DNA from: Tolypeutes matacus
Taxonomy: Eukaryota > Chordata > Mammalia > Cingulata > Chlamyphoridae
NCBI GenBank assembly: GCA_026826555.1
Contig: JAKSZT010053996.1
Location: 49,768-113,767, forward strand
DNA: 64,000 nt
Reading direction: 5' to 3'
Shown here: one piece after another, positions 60,666-64,000 of the stretch
How the letters are laid out: each line of letters opens with the position of its first letter
How positions within the stretch are numbered: the stretch's first letter is position 1
The notes under the pieces: generated by a model
Told to the model about the DNA's origin: nothing
Seen by the model: only the letters and a program-made list of their open reading frames with translations
Database searches by the model: none
Program-made: the position numbers and the translations under genes

Positions 60666-61502
60666 AAGGAAGAGAAATGTGAAATGAGCATCTAAAGGAA
60701 AACTGTTAGTATCTCCTATTCTGCTATCCTCTGCACACTTGGGCTGGATGGGATGTGATTGTGTTTTGGAGTCCTAAGTCTGGCTAGGGGCACCAATACC
60801 TGGCTCCTTCCTACTGTCTTGTCTGGGGACAGAGCTTCAGTTTCTAGTACCAACCACTCTGAAAGGAATTTGGACTTTCACAGGGAGACTGTACTCTCAG
60901 AAGTACAATCCAGTGGAGGTGGAGAGCACAGTAGAGGCTGTAGAAGAGCATCAGTGGGATGGATGCCAATAATTTTTTGTATGAGGTCATCTGATGTCAA
61001 CACAGCACAACACAGAGCTGATAGATCACCCTGCTTGTTTGTTTCCTCAACATATAAATCAATGTATTGTATTTGAATTTTGTTTCTATATAATGCACAG
61101 ATATTCAGGAACCAATGTGAAAACACAGAGGTGAAAAGAAACCATGTAATCTCTGCTTTTATTATACTGGATAATCCAGAGTACAATGAAATAAGTGCAT
61201 GTGACATTGTTCTCAGGGATACATCAGAAGAAGGAAGATTCATCAGAGTAATAGACAATGATAGCATGTGCAGGATTTTATAGAGAATGGTCTGGAAAAG
61301 CCTTTTCATATTGTATGAGGTACAGAATCTTGACTGGGCTGTCCCCATTGCATTGTAAAAGAACAGATCAAGACACAAAATTTAGAAGTTGATTTACTGA
61401 ATGAGAAATAGAAATGTTAGCATGTCCACTAGACTAGCAATGCCTGTTTGTGTGAAAATTTGTCATATTCTTTATCTATTTATTCCCAAGTAAACCATCC
61501 AC
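60666..61502. other. Upstream DNA of the second OR fragment
   Basis: No domain in the minus-strand 166-codon open stretch (60,878-61,378) or the plus-strand 105-codon one (60,759-61,076). Might include an OR 5' UTR exon; not shown. Confidence 0.4.
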
Positions 61503-61666
61503 ATGGAACCATGAAACAACACCCGAGTTTCCAAATTTCTTCTGGGGTTTTCAAGGCACTAGAATTACAACTCTTCCTCTTTGTGCTGTTCTGGTCCATG
61601 TAACTGGTCACCATCTCTGGTTAACTGTTCAACATCCTGGTCACTATCATTAACTCTCCCTTACCA
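61503..61666 (+). pseudogene. OR family 7-like fragment, N-terminus to TM1
   Basis: ATG GAA CCA then TGA at codon 4 (one base from the usual Gly), followed by NNTRVSKFLLGFSR-type residues and a damaged TM1 (LFLFVLFWSM). It ends at ~61,666. The 3' flank is then similar to the flank of the first OR (17,284), so most of the gene was deleted. Confidence 0.8.
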
Positions 61667-62224
61667 GAAGTAAACTTGAATAACTGTTGATCATCAATGT
61701 TTTCTTCAAATGTCTGAAGGAATGTGAACATGATGAGCAGAGTTATCTGACTACCCTGATATGCAGCTAATCTGTGTCAGGTGGCCATTGTTGTATAACA
61801 AGTCATCTAAGAAGTACATGGCTTAAGAAAATGTTTTTTATTATCACAAGGCAGTCAATGGTATGGAGTTCTTTTAATCTTGTCTGCCTCCTTATAAGTC
61901 TGGTCATTTGTGAGTCATCTGGGCCATCTTTGATCTTCTTGGTTAAACTTTCTCACTCTTGGTGTTCCAATTAGCTGTAGACTGGTCTAGGGTGACCTTT
62001 ACTTGCAGAAAAGCTTCTCCTTCAAATATCTTCTCACTCTCCAGCAGGATAGCCTGGATTTGTTCACATGGCTGAGTCAGGATTCCAACAGAAGTAAAAG
62101 AAACACACTAAGGCCTCTTGGGGCACATTGTAAATTCATCCGTACTCTATTGGTCAAAGACCATCATTCCCACCCAATTCTAAATTAGAGAAAGAGTTTC
62201 TACTTATTGATGGGTGGATCTGCT
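61667..62224 (+). other. OR 3' flank and an unnamed old repeat
   Basis: 61,667-61,730 matches 17,284-17,345. The stretch 61,770-62,170 has the look of a common mammalian repeat (gtataacaagtcatctaaga ... acatggcttaag ... ttttattatcac), but I cannot name it. Confidence 0.4.
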
Positions 62225-62620
62225 GAGTCATAATGCAACAGTAATGGCTACTAAGGGAGTTGGAGGAAGACACAGCCATAGGCCATCACAGTTAGTGATT
62301 AATTGTCCAAAAGTGAAAAATGATGAAAAAGTACATCTGGTTTACACAACTAACACAGATAATGTTGAATATTACACAACATCTTAAGACCAGTGGTGGA
62401 GGTGAAGCAGATATAACAAAAGGGCGGGCTGGAGAGGAAAATGACATGGGCATGGGAAGGTCACAGTCTGAACTGATAGCCAGGATGATGAGCAATTTCC
62501 CCATGAGGGTAACAAGGTACATGGATACAAACAGTCCAAAGGGAATGGACTAATACTTTGGTTTCTCTAAAAGCCCCAGGAGAAGAATTATTGGAGACTC
62601 ATTTGGTTTCCTGATTCCAT
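62225..62620 (-). pseudogene. OR family 7-like fragment, N-terminus to TM3
   Basis: From ATG 62,620 on the minus strand: MESGNQ, a frameshift near FLLLGLLEK, then MYLVTLMGKLLIILAISSD (62,462-62,522) and a degraded PMYFFLS counterpart. CVNQMYFFII and LTVMAYGC follow, then no OR match. It lies opposite to the fragment at 61,503, so the two are inverted. Non-functional. Confidence 0.85.
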
Positions 62621-62689
62621 GTAAAGTAATTGTCTGCCAAAGGTGATATAGGTGTAATGTTAAATTAAGCACCAATATCCAGGATTTAT

Positions 62690-62940
62690 CCATGTTTTAC
62701 CATTAACCAGAACATTATTCCTTTTTATGTCATTGTAGTATTGTATGTATGTATTTTATGTATACAGAATATTTCATTAGTCCATTCTTCTGTGGTTGGA
62801 CTCTTGAGTTATTTCCACCTCTGGATACTCATTGAAACACAAAGTAGATTAGGTTACAGAAGCTGAGGAGTTGGATAATAGGGAGTTATTGCTTAATAGG
62901 TAACAGTTTCTGTTTTAGGTGATGAAAAATTTTAATAAAG
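62690..62940. mobile_element. Two small L1 pieces in opposite orientation
   Basis: 62,690-62,835 is antisense L1 ORF2-end text (gagttatttccacctctgg). 62,862-62,940 is sense old L1 3' UTR (taatagggagttattgctta). A twin-priming product or two insertions. Confidence 0.5.
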
Positions 62941-63544
62941 AAAGGTGACAGTGTAACACAAGATGGTAAAAGTAGAAGATATCACTGAATTAGACATGTA
63001 GAAATAGTTAAATGTCAAAATTTCTCTTGTGAACAATAAAAGTAAGTAATTAAAGTAAATGCAAAAAATATTTAACAAGCATATCAGAATACTTTCACTT
63101 GAACAAATTATATTGAGATATTTGTAGGATATTTAGAAGGATCTCCGGTCTCTACCTACTGAGTGCTGTTCATATCCTTCACTAGCATAAATATCTAGCA
63201 TAAGTATCTCCAGGCATTGCCATATACCAACAGTGGTACAGAATCACCCATAGTTGAGGGCAACTGGCTGAAAGACAGAGAATTGGAAACATCTTTACAG
63301 GTTTCCCAGGAATGTCTTAGCCCTTATTCAGTTTATAACTTTAGGCAAAAACTTAAAATTTGGACCTCACCCATTTCTGCAAATGTAGAATTGGATTCAT
63401 AATTGTACTGTTCTTATAGAATGAAATTTTGTAAGAATTCAATGAGATAATCCATATTGAAATGGTAAATTCAAGTAATGTTACATAAAGAAATTAAAAT
63501 ATGTCTATTTTAATTAACAAACATTTAATAAATGAAGGACTAAA
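62941..63544. other. Single-copy DNA, nothing recognised
   Basis: AT-rich, with only short open stretches and no recognised element. Confidence 0.45.
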
Positions 63545-64000
63545 TTATACCTCTTAACTTGCAGTACAGGCAAGATATTCATCATTGATTAAAAAAACAG
63601 ATCAGCAAACTATGAGACATACTGCTTTTGGGTTTATATCCAAGGAGCACAGTTCTACACTTTGTTGAAAAGGGAAAAGCAATGTTCTGCAGAGAACATC
63701 ATGGGCTGCATCCTCACCCCATGTCAATAGTTTGGGTTGCAAGGGACTACTGAAGGTGGCTTTCTCCGTGATAGTCATGGTGAAACTTTTAATTCAAAGT
63801 TTTGGAAATGTGCTAGAAGTTTAGAGGTACACAAGGAAGTAGAATCCATGAGAAAGAGGAGTGAAAGACCTGGATTCTTTTCATGCAACCCGGTCTTTTG
63901 GGAACAGAAAGTCAGCAGGAACTATTTCCATTCTCACCTGGCCAATGCCCAAAAGGGAAATTATAGCTTAAGGGTGAAGTAACAAGAAAATATGTTAATG
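63545..64000 (+). repeat. Local duplication, copy 2 (runs off the window)
   Basis: Paralogue of 60,215-60,665, with shared words atatccaaggagcac (63,640), ttttaattc (63,790) and gcaacccggtcttttgggaa (63,885). The end of the copy may lie beyond 64,000. Confidence 0.75.

Noticed and set aside
1..64000. CRISPR arrays, operons, tRNA or rRNA genes
   Set aside because: No spaced direct repeats, no compact gene runs and no intact tRNA cloverleaf seen; the tRNA-like piece at 11.3 kb is a SINE.

Overview
This is mammalian nuclear DNA: AT-rich, mostly CpG-poor, without prokaryotic gene layout, and built largely of LINE-1 (L1) retrotransposons with nested insertions and decayed olfactory-receptor (OR) sequence. 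By my own boundaries about two thirds of the window is L1. A tRNA-related SINE on the minus strand near 11.3-11.4 kb (resembling the armadillo/sloth type), the L1 3' UTR type and a MaLR-like LTR together suggest a xenarthran. That is an inference from remembered repeat consensus sequences, not a database match.

Layout. 1-5,632: L1-A (minus), nearly full length but with its ORF2 end deleted; it seems to sit in the 3' UTR of L1-B (minus, ~5,670-12,010), which also carries a retrocopy of an mRNA 3' end and a SINE. 12-19 kb: mostly single-copy DNA with L2 pieces, a short L1 3' end with clear target-site duplications (TSDs), an OR family-7 pseudogene (15,938-16,840) and a MaLR-like LTR. 19.1-24.6 kb: an old L1 (minus) split by a younger L1 3' UTR. 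24.6-29.1 kb: single-copy DNA, a 60-bp repeat, a class I ERV integrase remnant and a chimeric retroinsert with a 16-bp TSD. 29,107-38,615 (possibly to 40,625): L1-C (plus), the best-preserved element, with a CpG-rich promoter, intact ORF1 and an ORF2 broken by only three in-frame stops. 42-43.2 kb: an L1 3' UTR piece and two MIR fragments. 44.3-48.7 kb: L1-D with an internally inverted block and an inserted LTR, then another L1 end. 49.4-52.3 kb: L1-E (minus), which lacks a 5' UTR segment bounded exactly by GT...AG in L1-C. 52.3-58.4 kb: further L1 3' ends. 58.4-64 kb: a candidate LTR, a ~90-bp minisatellite, two OR fragments on opposite strands and a local duplication.

How the pieces relate. 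No host protein-coding gene looks intact. The only well-preserved open frame is L1-C ORF1, the RNA-binding chaperone partner of the ORF2 endonuclease/reverse transcriptase. The OR pieces look like the edge of a degenerate family-7 cluster into which L1s accumulated.

Most notable: (1) L1-E is best explained as a retrotransposed spliced L1 RNA; (2) the L1 3' UTR is made of two related modules, doubled in L1-C with a ~2-kb period; (3) three L1 copies have coding sequence joined directly to the 3' UTR by internal deletion; (4) L1-D carries an internal inversion.
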